Positions 1-8,442 are shown, counted from the first letter of the stretch. The stretch is DNA of 64,000 bases from Burkholderia sp. OK233 (GCF_900230185.1 NZ_OCSR01000002.1:3782001-3846000); one strand, 5' to 3'. Numbers and translations are program-made. Notes: a model not told the origin generated them from the sequence alone.

Positions 1-1
1 T

Positions 2-520
2 GAGGTCACCGCCGCGCATAACGGCCGCGTGATCGTGGAAGCGGCGCGACTCTTGCGGCGCGCGCCGCATGTGCATGTAGCAGGCTTTCGGTCCTGTTAT
101 GCGGTGGCGTTTGGGCTGGTCTACGGATACCGGCTGTTTCGCTCGTCGGTGTCGCTGCTCAACGGCGAAGCCGGCACGCTCGAGATGCAGCTGCGCACGG
201 TCGCGCGTGACAGCGCCACCATCGTCATCAGTTTCGCACCCTATTCAGTCGAAGCGGCGCGCGTGGCCGAAGCCGCGTTGGAAAAAGGCAGCAAGCTGAT
301 TGCGATCACGGATAGCGCGGTTTCGCCGATCGCGCTGAATGCCGACAAGGTGCTGATTTTTTCGCACGAAAGCCCGTCGTTCTTTCCATCGCTGGTGGCG
401 GCCACGGCGATTTCCGAATCGCTGGTCGCGCATCTGCTCGCGCTCGAAGGGGCGGGTGCCGTCGAGCAACTCGGCATCGCCGAGCAATCGTTGCACGAAA
501 AGGGCGCGTACGTGCCTTGA
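2..520 (+). CDS. MurR/RpiR-family transcriptional regulator, SIS domain (5' end outside window)
   Basis: The frame is open from the first bases of the window, so this is the C-terminal part of a longer gene. The visible 170 or so residues form a sugar isomerase (SIS) domain: the stretch around HVHVAGFRSCYAVAFGLVYG is the phosphosugar-binding beta-alpha start, and VISFAPYSVEAARVAEAA followed by LIAITDSAVSPIA is the typical second strand/loop pair. In MurR/RpiR regulators this domain senses a phosphorylated sugar or related metabolite and follows an N-terminal HTH_6 domain, which would lie before the window. It is followed by a terminator and then by a promoter with a palindrome in front of the C45/aminotransferase genes, so it is the obvious candidate to control them (inference). 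The ligand is unknown. Confidence 0.85.
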   Translation, partial: EVTAAHNGRVIVEAARLLRRAPHVHVAGFRSCYAVAFGLVYGYRLFRSSVSLLNGEAGTLEMQLRTVARDSATIVISFAPYSVEAARVAEAALEKGSKLIAITDSAVSPIALNADKVLIFSHESPSFFPSLVAATAISESLVAHLLALEGAGAVEQLGIAEQSLHEKGAYVP

Positions 521-553
521 AGTTTTTCCCCTGAACCACGCAGCAGCGTGTCA

Positions 554-574
554 CGGAGCGCAGACGCTCCGTTT
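554..574 (+). terminator. Rho-independent terminator after the RpiR-type regulator
   Basis: A perfect 7-bp stem, CGGAGCG / CGCTCCG, with a CAGA loop is followed by TTT. It lies 34 bases after the regulator stop codon and just before the promoter of the next unit, separating the two transcripts. Confidence 0.7.
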
Positions 575-592
575 GCTTCGCCATTACATCGT

Positions 593-622
593 TTGACAAC
601 AAATGTTGTTTAGAAGTATAAA
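593..622 (+). promoter_or_regulatory. Sigma-70 promoter with palindromic operator
   Basis: A consensus -35 box TTGACA (593-598) is followed after 18 bp by TATAAA (617-622). A perfect 14-bp palindrome, ACAACA-AA-TGTTGT (596-609), overlaps the -35 box and spacer, the right place for a repressor. The neighbouring RpiR-type protein is the likely ligand-responsive binder (inference). The first gene starts 22 bases after the -10 box. Confidence 0.6.
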
Positions 623-643
623 TACGTACCGATTGTTGAGTAG

Positions 644-1711
644 GTGCGAGCCGTGGTGTCGAAGCAGGATTTGAGTCTTGTTCAGGTGGGCGGTGAGCCG
701 TATGACATCGGCTACCGGTTGGGTGAAATCGCCAGGCCGGTATTCACCGAATACATGGAGCAAAGCAGTGCGTGGCCGGCGGTTCGACGCTGGCACGGCG
801 ATCCGTTCGTGCAGCAACTGCGCGGTGCAGCCCAAGCCCATTTTCCGGCGCTGCTGGTCGAGCTCGACGGCATGGCTGCAGGATTGGGTTGGTCGGCGGA
901 AGATCTCTTTTTGTGGAATTGCCGCGGCGAGTTAATTCACAACGCGCCGGACGGTTGCACGACGTTGGCCGCCGTCGCAGGCCATGCGCGTTTCATTGCA
1001 CACAATGAAGACGGCGATCCCTTTCTGCGCGAGCGTTGCTCGCTGGTCGAGGTTCAACCTGCGGGCAAGCGCGGCTTCGTGAGCTTCTATTACCCTGGAT
1101 CGCTGCCGGGTCACACCTTCGCCGCTAACCGTGCCGGTCTCGTGCAGGCCATCAACAACTTGCGCATCCGCGTACCCACAGCCGGCGTGCCGCGGATGAT
1201 TCTCTCTCGCGCGGTGCTCGATGCGGCCTCGCTCGACGAGGCGCTGCATATCCTGCGCGACCCCCCGGCTGCGAGCGGCTTTCATCACATGCTCGGTTGT
1301 GCGGGGGACGAGCGTCTCCTGAGCGTCGAAGCAAGTGCGCAGCGATGTTCCGTGCAAACGGTGTCGGCTTTTGCCGGCCATGCGAACCATCTGATCCATC
1401 CTGGCTGCGAAGCCGAGGCGCAAATCGTCACCGATTCTTCGCGTGACAGGCAGGCGCGCGTCGAACATTTGCTGCCCAGACTCGCCAGTCCAATTACCCC
1501 CGCCGCCTTGCTCGAGGTGTTGCAGGATCGCGCGCCTGCAGGCCTGCCCATCTACCGCGATGACCCGCTCGATCCCGACGACGAAAACACGCTCGCCACC
1601 GTGCTCTTCGAAATCGGCAATGCCGATGTCTCGATGAAAGTCTATCGACAGGGGCAATGCGCGTTCGACACCGTCATCGCATGCGTGCCGCCCGCGCAGC
1701 CCTGCGTCTGA
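644..1711 (+). CDS. C45-family acyltransferase / linear amide C-N hydrolase (penicillin acyltransferase-like)
   Basis: This 355-residue protein matches the acyl-CoA:6-aminopenicillanate acyltransferase family (peptidase C45, Ntn-hydrolase fold). The motif NAPDGCTTLAA places the autoprocessing nucleophile at Cys105; family members cleave just before this Cys to form the active enzyme. The following HNEDGDPF is the conserved substrate-pocket segment seen after the nucleophile. Bacterial homologues act on N-acyl amino compounds; the actual substrate cannot be told from sequence. The GTG at 644 is taken as start because it follows the promoter directly; GTG codons at 653 and 656 are alternatives. 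It heads a same-strand run with the aminotransferase (34-bp gap) and the CMD-family gene, suggesting de-acylation of a compound whose amine is then transaminated (inference). Confidence 0.8.
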   Translation: MRAVVSKQDLSLVQVGGEPYDIGYRLGEIARPVFTEYMEQSSAWPAVRRWHGDPFVQQLRGAAQAHFPALLVELDGMAAGLGWSAEDLFLWNCRGELIHNAPDGCTTLAAVAGHARFIAHNEDGDPFLRERCSLVEVQPAGKRGFVSFYYPGSLPGHTFAANRAGLVQAINNLRIRVPTAGVPRMILSRAVLDAASLDEALHILRDPPAASGFHHMLGCAGDERLLSVEASAQRCSVQTVSAFAGHANHLIHPGCEAEAQIVTDSSRDRQARVEHLLPRLASPITPAALLEVLQDRAPAGLPIYRDDPLDPDDENTLATVLFEIGNADVSMKVYRQGQCAFDTVIACVPPAQPCV

Positions 1712-1745
1712 GCAGCCGTCGCCAATAGAAAGGAAAAGGAAAACC

Positions 1746-3074
1746 ATGTCCAGCGTATTCCATCGCTCGCCGAAGCAGTCACTGCCGGTGGCTATCGCCG
1801 GCGACGGCATCGAAATCATCGACTCCACCGGCAGGCGCTACATCGATGCCTCGGGCGGCGCAGCCGTCTCGTGCCTCGGCCACAGCAACCAGCGTGTGAT
1901 CGACGCGATCAAGCGGCAATCGCAGCAATTGCCGTATGCGCACACGTTGTTCTTCACCACCCAGGTCGCCGAGGAACTCGCCGACCGTCTGGTGGCGAGC
2001 GCACCGCAAGGGCTCGAACACGTGTACTTCGTGTCGGGCGGCTCGGAAGCGATCGAGGCGGCGCTGAAACTGGCGCGGCAGTATTTTGTGGAGAAGGGCG
2101 AGTTGCAGCGCCGTCATTTCATCGCGCGGCGCCAGAGCTATCACGGCAACACGCTGGGCGCGCTGGCAATTGGCGGCAATGCGTGGCGGCGCGAGCCGTT
2201 TCTGCCGATCCTGATCGAAGCGCATCACGTGAGCCCGTGTTACGCGTATCGCGAGCAGCGCGCCGACGAAACCGAAGAGCAGTTCGCGCAGCGTCTCGCC
2301 GATGAACTCGAACAGAAGATTCTCGAACTCGGCGCTGACACAGTGGCCGCATTCGTTGCGGAAACGGTGGTGGGTGCAACGGCCGGCGCCGTGCCGCCGG
2401 TGCGCGAATACTTCCGCAAGATCCGCGCGGTGTGCGATCGCTACGGCGTGCTGCTGATCCTCGACGAAATCATGTCGGGCATGGGCCGCACAGGCTACCT
2501 GTACGCGTGTGAAGAAGACGGCATCGCGCCGGACATCCTCACGATCGCCAAGGGGCTCGGCGCCGGCTATCAGCCGATCGGCGCGACGCTGGTCAGCGAC
2601 CGGATTTACCAGGCGATCGTCGGCGGCTCGGGCTTCTTTCAGCACGGGCATACCTATATCGGGCACGCCACGGCCTGCGCAGCAGCGCTCGAAGTGCAAC
2701 GCGTGATTGCCGATGACAAGCTTCTGGCGAACGTGCAGGCGCGCGGCGAGCAGTTGCGTGGCCGGCTGCGCGAGCACTATGCGCAGTATCCGCATATCGG
2801 CGACGTGCGCGGGCGAGGGCTCTTTGTCGGCGTCGAACTCGTGCAGGACCGCGCTACTAAAGCGCCGTTCGACGCGCAGCTGAAACTGCACGCGGCGATC
2901 CGGCGCGAAGCGTTCGCGCGTGGTTTGATGGTGTATCCGATGGGCGGCACGGTCGACGGCAAGATCGGCGATCATGTGCTGCTGGCGCCACCGTTCATCT
3001 GCACCGCGCGCGACATCGACGAGATCGTCGGCCGCTTGACCGACGCGATCGAAGGCGCGTTGACCGCTACCTGA
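1746..3074 (+). CDS. Class III PLP-dependent aminotransferase
   Basis: The 442-residue protein has the layout of class III (omega/4-aminobutyrate-type) aminotransferases. LEHVYFVSGGSEAIEAALKLAR is the cofactor-phosphate-binding start of the large domain, RQSYHGNTLGAL follows as usual, LLILDEIMSGMGRTG carries the Asp that contacts the pyridine nitrogen, and TIAKGLGAGYQPIGA holds the Schiff-base lysine (Lys269). The length is normal. A Shine-Dalgarno sequence GAAAGGAAAAGGA lies just before the ATG. It sits between a C45-type hydrolase and a CMD-family gene. The amine donor is unknown; homologues of this type often use omega-amino acids or amines with pyruvate as acceptor. Confidence 0.9.
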   Translation: MSSVFHRSPKQSLPVAIAGDGIEIIDSTGRRYIDASGGAAVSCLGHSNQRVIDAIKRQSQQLPYAHTLFFTTQVAEELADRLVASAPQGLEHVYFVSGGSEAIEAALKLARQYFVEKGELQRRHFIARRQSYHGNTLGALAIGGNAWRREPFLPILIEAHHVSPCYAYREQRADETEEQFAQRLADELEQKILELGADTVAAFVAETVVGATAGAVPPVREYFRKIRAVCDRYGVLLILDEIMSGMGRTGYLYACEEDGIAPDILTIAKGLGAGYQPIGATLVSDRIYQAIVGGSGFFQHGHTYIGHATACAAALEVQRVIADDKLLANVQARGEQLRGRLREHYAQYPHIGDVRGRGLFVGVELVQDRATKAPFDAQLKLHAAIRREAFARGLMVYPMGGTVDGKIGDHVLLAPPFICTARDIDEIVGRLTDAIEGALTAT

Positions 3075-3102
3075 CACCCTTTCCCTTCCAGCGAGATTTG
3101 CG

Positions 3103-3657
3103 ATGAGCGAGCGTTTGCCTCACTTCGAACTATCTGATGCCACAGCCGAACAAAAGGCCGTACTCGACGAGATTCTGTCCGGTCCACGCGGCAATCTGAA
3201 CGGTCCGTTTCTGAGCTGGATTCATAGTCCGGAGCTGGCGCAGCAGGCGCAGCGGCTTGGCGCGTTCTGCCGCTATCGCACTGGCTTGCCGCTGCGGCTG
3301 TCGGAGCTGGCGATTCTGGTGACTGCGGCGCGCTGGCGGGCGCAGGCCGAGTGGTACATCCACTATCCGATCGCCCTGGATGCCGGGGTGGCCGAAGCGG
3401 ATGCCGAGGCGATCCGCCAGGGTCATCGGCCTTCCTTCGCGGATGCTGATGACGCGTTGATCCACGACTTCGCGAGCGAACTGTACGACACCAGACGGGT
3501 GTCGGATGTCACCTATAGAAAGGCGGTCGGGCGCTTCGGCCACCAGGTGGTGATCAATCTGGTGGGCTTCCTCGGTTACTACGCCCTGGTGGCGATGACG
3601 CTGAACGTGTTCGATATGCGTGCACTGGGGCAGGAGAGCCTGCCGTTCGCCGAGTAG
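3103..3657 (+). CDS. Carboxymuconolactone decarboxylase (CMD)-family protein
   Basis: This all-helical protein of 184 residues carries the CMD/AhpD-like core: GPFLSWIHSPELAQQAQRLG at the start and RLSELAILVTAARWRAQAEW in the middle, then a second helical pair. The redox CxxC of true AhpD peroxidases is absent: the equivalent segment reads RAQAEWYIHY. It is therefore more likely a non-peroxidatic CMD-like enzyme, the type often found beside catabolic genes. It ends the run that begins with the C45-family gene and starts 28 bp after the aminotransferase. Its reaction is not predictable. Confidence 0.8.
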   Translation: MSERLPHFELSDATAEQKAVLDEILSGPRGNLNGPFLSWIHSPELAQQAQRLGAFCRYRTGLPLRLSELAILVTAARWRAQAEWYIHYPIALDAGVAEADAEAIRQGHRPSFADADDALIHDFASELYDTRRVSDVTYRKAVGRFGHQVVINLVGFLGYYALVAMTLNVFDMRALGQESLPFAE

Positions 3658-3926
3658 AGGGCTGCGCCCTGCGCCTGCCGCATGGACTGCGACGCGCATC
3701 AGCGAACCGTATCCCGGTGTCGTCACGACGCTGGCACACGGAAGCGCCTATGATGAAGTTCGGTCCACGCCCGCCCCTCTTGCGCCGCGCGGCACGCCCC
3801 GAAAGAAGTCCCCTCGGGGCACTCGCGACCGATGCCGATACTACGAATACCGGGGCTGGACCGTTGTGGGCGGCATCACGTAGGGTTGAGGAGCGGCGCG
3901 AAGCAGGGCACAAACAGGAGAGAGCG

Positions 3927-4352
3927 ATGAAGCGCAAGGCATCAGCAGTCTGGCAAGGCGGCCTGCAAGACGGCAAGGGCTCGATTTCCACCGACAGCGG
4001 CGTCCTCAAGGACACCCAATACTCGTTTGCCACGCGTTTCGCGGACGGCATCGGCACGAATCCGGAAGAGCTGATTGCGGCTGCGCACGCGGGTTGTTTC
4101 TCGATGGCGCTTTCGGCCGAACTGAGCAAGGCCGGCATCACGCCTGAGCGTATCGGCACTACGGCCACCGTCACGCTCGACAAGGACGGCGGCGGTTTCT
4201 CGATTACCGCGGTGCATCTGGATGTGGCCGTGAAAATCCCCGGTGGCGACAAAGCCGCGTTCGAGAAGGCTACCGCGGACGCCAAGGCGGGCTGCCCGGT
4301 TTCCAAGGTATTGAACGCCACCATCACGATGGACGCAAAGCTCGAAACCTGA
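3927..4352 (+). CDS. OsmC-family peroxiredoxin
   Basis: The 141-residue product is a full-length OsmC-type thiol peroxidase that reduces organic hydroperoxides in the cytoplasm. Both reactive cysteines are present: Cys57 in AAAHAGCFSMAL, on the long central helix, and Cys123 in KAGCPVSKVL. GTNPEELIAAAHAGC is the family hallmark. The start at ATG 3927 is chosen because AGGAG lies ten bases before it and the encoded MKRKASAVW fits the family; an upstream in-frame extension has no homology. It appears to be a single-gene unit, 269 bp after the CMD gene. Confidence 0.92.
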   Translation: MKRKASAVWQGGLQDGKGSISTDSGVLKDTQYSFATRFADGIGTNPEELIAAAHAGCFSMALSAELSKAGITPERIGTTATVTLDKDGGGFSITAVHLDVAVKIPGGDKAAFEKATADAKAGCPVSKVLNATITMDAKLET

Positions 4353-4545
4353 GCGCGCGGTTCGTCTATTGCGGATAGATGAAGGGCTGGCTGGCGGGAG
4401 GAGCCAGACCGCCGGCTGCCACTTTCCGTTCATTTCCCTCTTTTGCTGTTCATTTGCTGCCTATTTGCCATTTAACGAACACACGACGACGAGCCGGCAG
4501 CGCGTGGGCGCACAACGCCGGTCGCCGTCTTCAATGGGACCGTCG

Positions 4546-5388
4546 ATGACAACGCAAACCGAAAAAGCCCGGCAATTCCAGTCATATCACGCAACAGGCG
4601 AGGCCTTCATCATCCCGAATCCCTGGGACATCGGCACAGCACGGCTGTTGGCGCTGGCCGGCTTCAAAGCGCTCGCCACCAGTAGCGCAGGCTATGCGTT
4701 TTCGCGGGGCTTGCCGGATAACGCCATCGGCCGCGCGCAGATGATGGTGCATCTTGCCGAAATCGCGGGTGCGACCGATTTGCCGGTTAGCGCCGATCTG
4801 GAAAATGGTTTCGGCGACAGCCCGGAAGACTGCGCCGAGACGATCATGCAGGCCGCGGCTGCGGGCGTGGTCGGCGGTTCGATCGAGGATGCAACCGGTC
4901 GTGCGGACGAACCGATCTACCCGTTCGAGGCCGCCGTGGAGCGTGTGCGCGCGGCAGTCGTCGCGGCGCGTGCTCTGCCGTTTCCCTTTACGCTGACGGC
5001 GCGCGCCGAGAACTACCTGGTGGACCGGCCCGATCTCGACGATACGATCCGGCGTCTGCAGGCTTACCAGGAGGCCGGGGCCGACGTGCTTTACGCGCCA
5101 GGCCTGAAGACGCGCGAAGAAATCGCTGCCGTGGTCAGCTCGCTCGACCGGCCAGTCAATGTGCTGATGGGCTTGCAGGGCGTGCTGCTCAGCTTCGAGG
5201 ACCTGCAGGCGCTCGGTGTGCGGCGTGTCAGTGTGGGCGGATCTCTGGCGCGCGCGGCGCTGGGCGCGTTTCTCCGCGCTGCGCACGAAATGCGCGATCA
5301 CGGCACCTTCAACTACACGAAAGAAGCCGCCAGCGGTAATGAGATCAACCAACTCTTCACGAGCGCCGCGCAGAAGTGGGGCAAATAG
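4546..5388 (+). CDS. Isocitrate lyase / PEP mutase superfamily protein
   Basis: The 280-residue protein begins with FIIPNPWDIGTARLLA and continues with VSADLENGFGDSPED, the Mg-binding strand of the PEP-mutase/ICL barrel superfamily. The KKCGH-type active loop of isocitrate and methylisocitrate lyases is not seen, so the call is kept to the superfamily; such proteins cleave or rearrange C-C or C-P bonds in small 2-oxo or hydroxy acids. ATG 4546 is preferred, with ATG 4534 possible; neither has a strong ribosome-binding site. It stands alone between OsmC and the TetR/MFS pair. Confidence 0.85.
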   Translation: MTTQTEKARQFQSYHATGEAFIIPNPWDIGTARLLALAGFKALATSSAGYAFSRGLPDNAIGRAQMMVHLAEIAGATDLPVSADLENGFGDSPEDCAETIMQAAAAGVVGGSIEDATGRADEPIYPFEAAVERVRAAVVAARALPFPFTLTARAENYLVDRPDLDDTIRRLQAYQEAGADVLYAPGLKTREEIAAVVSSLDRPVNVLMGLQGVLLSFEDLQALGVRRVSVGGSLARAALGAFLRAAHEMRDHGTFNYTKEAASGNEINQLFTSAAQKWGK

Positions 5389-5421
5389 ACGGCAGTGCCC
5401 GTTTCCGATCCCGTCTTGCTT

Positions 5422-5439
5422 TATTGAACGGTTAGTCAT
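5422..5439. promoter_or_regulatory. Putative TetR operator, copy 1 (before tetR-type gene)
   Basis: The sequence TATTGAACG-N4-GTCAT occurs here, 12 bases before the TetR-family start codon, and again with the same spacing at the start of the MFS gene. Identical half-sites with identical spacing in front of both genes point to one regulator binding both. This copy is the less symmetrical of the two. Confidence 0.55.
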
Positions 5440-5451
5440 AATATCCGTCAC

Positions 5452-6090
5452 ATGAAGCAATCTGGCACCTGGAAGCAATCCGTGAAAAAAGGTGGCGAGG
5501 CCTGCCCTCGGGGGCGGCCGCGCGAGTTCGACGCGAACACCGTTTTAACGAGCGCGAGCCAGGTTTTCTGGAATCACGGCTATCACGCCACCTCGATCGA
5601 CGACCTCTGCAAGGCCACCGGCCTGTTGCGTGGCAGTCTGTACGGGGTATTCGGCGACAAGCACGGCATCATGCTCGCCGCGCTCGATCACTACGCAGAA
5701 GGTTCGGTCGCGCGGCTGGCCGAGCGGCTGAACACGCCGGTGCCGGCGGAAGAGGCCCTGCGCAACGCTTTGCTGCATTACGCCAGGGTCGCGTGCGCGC
5801 TGACCGGCGAGCGCAGCTGCTTCATCACCAACACTACGCTGGAGATGCAACCCGGGGACGAGGAACTGCGTACCCGCGTCGCGGCGATTCAACGCCGCAT
5901 GGCGACGTTGCTGGCGGCCTCGGTGATTCGCGGCCAGGCGAGCGGCGCCTTCAATTCCACGCTGGACGAAAAAGCCGTTGGCGATTTCCTCCTATGCGTG
6001 ATGCAAGGACTGCGCGTATTGGGGCGAGTCGCCCACAAGGAAGATGCGCTGATCGGAATCGTGGACGTCGCCATGCGTGCGCTCGTCTAA
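5452..6090 (+). CDS. TetR/AcrR-family transcriptional regulator
   Basis: The 212-residue protein has a lysine-rich N-terminus, then GRPREFDANTVLTSASQVFW and HATSIDDLCKATGLLRGSLYGVFGDKHGIM, a textbook TetR helix-turn-helix at about residues 35-65. The C-terminal ligand domain, about residues 80-212, has no recognisable specificity. ATG 5452 and GTG 5482 are both possible starts. The gene lies 30 bp before an MFS exporter, and both starts carry the same operator-like motif, so it very probably represses itself and the pump. Confidence 0.9.
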   Translation: MKQSGTWKQSVKKGGEACPRGRPREFDANTVLTSASQVFWNHGYHATSIDDLCKATGLLRGSLYGVFGDKHGIMLAALDHYAEGSVARLAERLNTPVPAEEALRNALLHYARVACALTGERSCFITNTTLEMQPGDEELRTRVAAIQRRMATLLAASVIRGQASGAFNSTLDEKAVGDFLLCVMQGLRVLGRVAHKEDALIGIVDVAMRALV

Positions 6091-6104
6091 TTTTTTTATC
6101 TAAT

Positions 6105-6122
6105 TATTGAACGAACGGTCAT
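6105..6122. promoter_or_regulatory. Putative TetR operator, copy 2 (overlaps MFS start codon)
   Basis: TATTGAACG-AACG-GTCAT repeats the element found before the regulator gene. Here the core TGAACG-AA-CGGTCA is an inverted repeat with one mismatch. Its last two bases are the first two of the MFS ATG, so a bound repressor would cover the start of the coding region. Confidence 0.6.
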
Positions 6123-7683
6123 GAATAGAGACCCCATCAAGTCCGCTCCGGCGGGATTCGTTGGAGCGGCGGGTGGACCCGCCGCCGTTTGCCCAGGCAT
6201 GGGTGCGGTGGCCGCCAGTACGGTTGCCGCCGGTGCGGCGGCAACCAGCGCCGGAAAGGCCGCGTCCGGCTTCGAGCGCCAGGGGCTCGCGCTTGCTGTG
6301 CTGTTCGTCGGCGCCTTCCTCGCGCCACTCGACTATTTCATCGTCAACCTCGCGCTGCCGTCGATTCACACCGGCCTGAACGCTACCGACGCGCAATTGC
6401 AACTCGTGGTGTCCGCCTACGCATCCGCTTATGCCGTGCTGCTGATCACGGGCGGGCGTCTCGGCGACCTGTTCGGCCGGCGTCGCATGTTCATGACGGG
6501 CATGGCGGCCTTCGTGGTCGCCTCCGCGCTGTGCGGCTTCGCCACCAGCGGCCACATGCTGGTGATCTCGCGGATCGTGCAGGGTATCGCCGCCGCGGTC
6601 ATGGCGCCGCAAGTGCTCGCGACCATCCGTGCGGTTGTGCCGCTGCATCGGCAGACCAAGGTCATGAGCCTCTATGGTTTCGTCTTCGGGCTGTCGTCGA
6701 TTGTCGGACAGTTGGGCGGCGGCGCGCTGATCACCTATCACCCGTTCGGGCTCGACTGGCGCATCATCTTTCTCATCAACATTCCGATCGGCATCGTGGC
6801 CTTCATCGGCACATGGAAGTTCGTGCCGGAAAATCAGCCGGCCACGAACACCGGCATCGACCTGAAGGGCGTCGCGCTGCTCTCGATGGTGCTGCTGCTG
6901 GTCATCTATCCGATGACGCACGGCCGTGAAGCCGGCTGGCCGACGTGGACCTTCGTGATGTTTGCGCTGGCAGTGCCCGTATTCGCGCTATTCGTGGCAA
7001 CCGAGCGGCGCGTGGAGCGCGGCGGCGGCCATCCCCTGGTGGATCTGCAATTGTTCCGCAACCCGGCCTTCGCACTGGGTCTCGTGCTCGCGTTCCTGTT
7101 CTACTGCAACAGCGCGTTTTTCCTGACCTACGGGATCTTCCTGCAAACCGGTCTGCACTGGACGCCGCTCGCTTCGGGCATGGCCATCGTGCCGTTCGCG
7201 ATCGGCTTCGTGGTCGGGCCGCTGACGTCGCCCGCGGTGGTCAAGCGCATCGGCGGTCATGTGCTGGCGCTCGGCTTCTCGATGATGACAGTCGGCTTCA
7301 CGGTCACCGGCTGGTCCGCGACCCATGCCGCTATGCCGGATCTGCTGTTCTATTGCGGACTGGTGTGCGCGGGCGTCGGCCACGGTCTGCTCTTGCCGTC
7401 AATCATGCGCATCGTGCTGCTGGAAGTCGCGCCTGAGAAGGCAGGGCTTGCCTCGGGCGTGGTGTCGTCGACTTTGCAGATCGGCTCGGCATTCGGCACG
7501 GCGGCTATCAGCGGCGCGTTTTTCGGCGTGATCGGCGGTCGCGAGACACCGCCTGCCTATGCGCATGCGTTCCAGTACAGCCTCGCGATTAACGCGTGTC
7601 TGATGTTCGTGTGTATTGGTTTGAGCGTGCTGCTGGTGCGGCATCAACAACTCGCGCTGCGCCGGGCTGCACAGCCAGTTTGA
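6121..7683 (+). CDS. MFS transporter, DHA2 (EmrB/QacA-type) drug:H+ antiporter
   Basis: The 520-residue inner-membrane protein has about 14 hydrophobic segments, as DHA2 pumps do. ALDYFIVNLALPSI-type motif D1 appears as PLDYFIVNLALPSI, and LLITGGRLGDLFGRRRMFM is motif A in the loop between helices 2 and 3. No ribosome-binding site precedes ATG 6121; an in-frame ATG at 6199 would remove a low-complexity Gly/Ala-rich leader of 26 residues and also leave the whole N-terminal helix intact, so the true start is uncertain. The preceding TetR gene and the shared operator imply substrate-induced expression. The substrate is unknown. Confidence 0.9.
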   Translation: MNRDPIKSAPAGFVGAAGGPAAVCPGMGAVAASTVAAGAAATSAGKAASGFERQGLALAVLFVGAFLAPLDYFIVNLALPSIHTGLNATDAQLQLVVSAYASAYAVLLITGGRLGDLFGRRRMFMTGMAAFVVASALCGFATSGHMLVISRIVQGIAAAVMAPQVLATIRAVVPLHRQTKVMSLYGFVFGLSSIVGQLGGGALITYHPFGLDWRIIFLINIPIGIVAFIGTWKFVPENQPATNTGIDLKGVALLSMVLLLVIYPMTHGREAGWPTWTFVMFALAVPVFALFVATERRVERGGGHPLVDLQLFRNPAFALGLVLAFLFYCNSAFFLTYGIFLQTGLHWTPLASGMAIVPFAIGFVVGPLTSPAVVKRIGGHVLALGFSMMTVGFTVTGWSATHAAMPDLLFYCGLVCAGVGHGLLLPSIMRIVLLEVAPEKAGLASGVVSSTLQIGSAFGTAAISGAFFGVIGGRETPPAYAHAFQYSLAINACLMFVCIGLSVLLVRHQQLALRRAAQPV

Positions 7684-8169
7684 AAATAACGGGCGGGAGA
7701 TCGTTTTCAACGGTGGTCGCTAAAAACTATTATGCACTTTAATCAAAACTGGTTTTGGCGTGGGTGCATTTACCGATGAGTTTCCCGTTCATAGGTAATT
7801 CCGCTTGTGAGTGATCGGAATAAACCCGAATCGGGTTTGGCGGTGGCAGTTTAGATATGACAAATCCAATGCGCATTTTCTACTTGCGGACCGGGTTTTC
7901 CGCCGTAAGTTTTGCGATCGTGCAATGCCGCATGGGTGGCGGCATGGCGTCGTTATGAAGGGTTTTCCCGGCTTTACCCGTCTATCGCCATGGGTGGAAA
8001 ACCTATTCCAGTGCCAATGAAAACGGTATCAATAAAAAGCGCTTGCCGTGGTTAATTTCGATTGTTAATCTTGGCCAACTTTTTAGAGTTTTCCTTCGGC
8101 AGGGTTCTATGTTGCAAAGCACGGTGCGATGACTTTATTCCGCTCAACGGGTTCCGTAGGGGATTGAAT
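7684..8169 (+). other. Low-GC non-coding region with three successive hairpins, leader of the YodC gene
   Basis: No convincing coding frame is seen in these 486 bases, which are visibly poorer in GC than the neighbours. Three stem-loops follow one another on the + strand: AAACCCGA/TCGGGTTT (7822-7838), ATGCCGC/GCGGCAT (7925-7945) and GGTTTTCC/GGAAAACC (7961-8003). The last is about 165 bases before the YodC-type start. This could be a long structured 5' leader or a small RNA. A 69-codon frame at 7811-8020 has no homology or ribosome-binding site and is not called. Confidence 0.4.
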
Positions 8170-8442
8170 ATGCTGACCGCTACCATTGACGTATTCGAAA
8201 CACCGGCAGCCGCACGCTTCAATGTCGGCGATGTTGTCATGCTGAAGGAAGGTGGTCCGCGCATGACGGTGACGTATGCGGGACCGGTAGCGCTCAATCC
8301 GGGCGACTGGCTGATTTGCGAGTGGTTCGACGAACATGGCGAACTGCGCCGCGAGATGTTCGCGCACGAGAGCGTGCGGGCTGAGCCGCGCTCGATTCCC
8401 GCCGGTTCGGTGACGTGGGGCAGAATGGGCCGGGCGGCCTGA
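8170..8442 (+). CDS. YodC/DUF2158-family small protein
   Basis: The 90-residue product contains the DUF2158 core FNVGDVVMLKEGGPRMTV followed by GDWLICEWFDEHGELRREMF, a short SH3-like beta-barrel pattern with the conserved WF. The function of the family is unknown. ATG 8170 is preferred because AGGGGA lies seven bases before it and homologues start near the barrel; the frame stays open further upstream without similarity. The IS element has inserted 25 bp after the stop codon, so any downstream partner or terminator may have been separated from it. Confidence 0.8.
   Translation: MLTATIDVFETPAAARFNVGDVVMLKEGGPRMTVTYAGPVALNPGDWLICEWFDEHGELRREMFAHESVRAEPRSIPAGSVTWGRMGRAA

Noticed and set aside
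1779..3077. Long open frame (432 codons) antisense to the class III aminotransferase
   Set aside because: It mirrors a well-identified gene; such antisense frames are expected at this GC content and it has no family motif.
7811..8020. 69-codon open frame in the YodC leader
   Set aside because: No ribosome-binding site or similarity, and it runs through two hairpins; better explained as non-coding.
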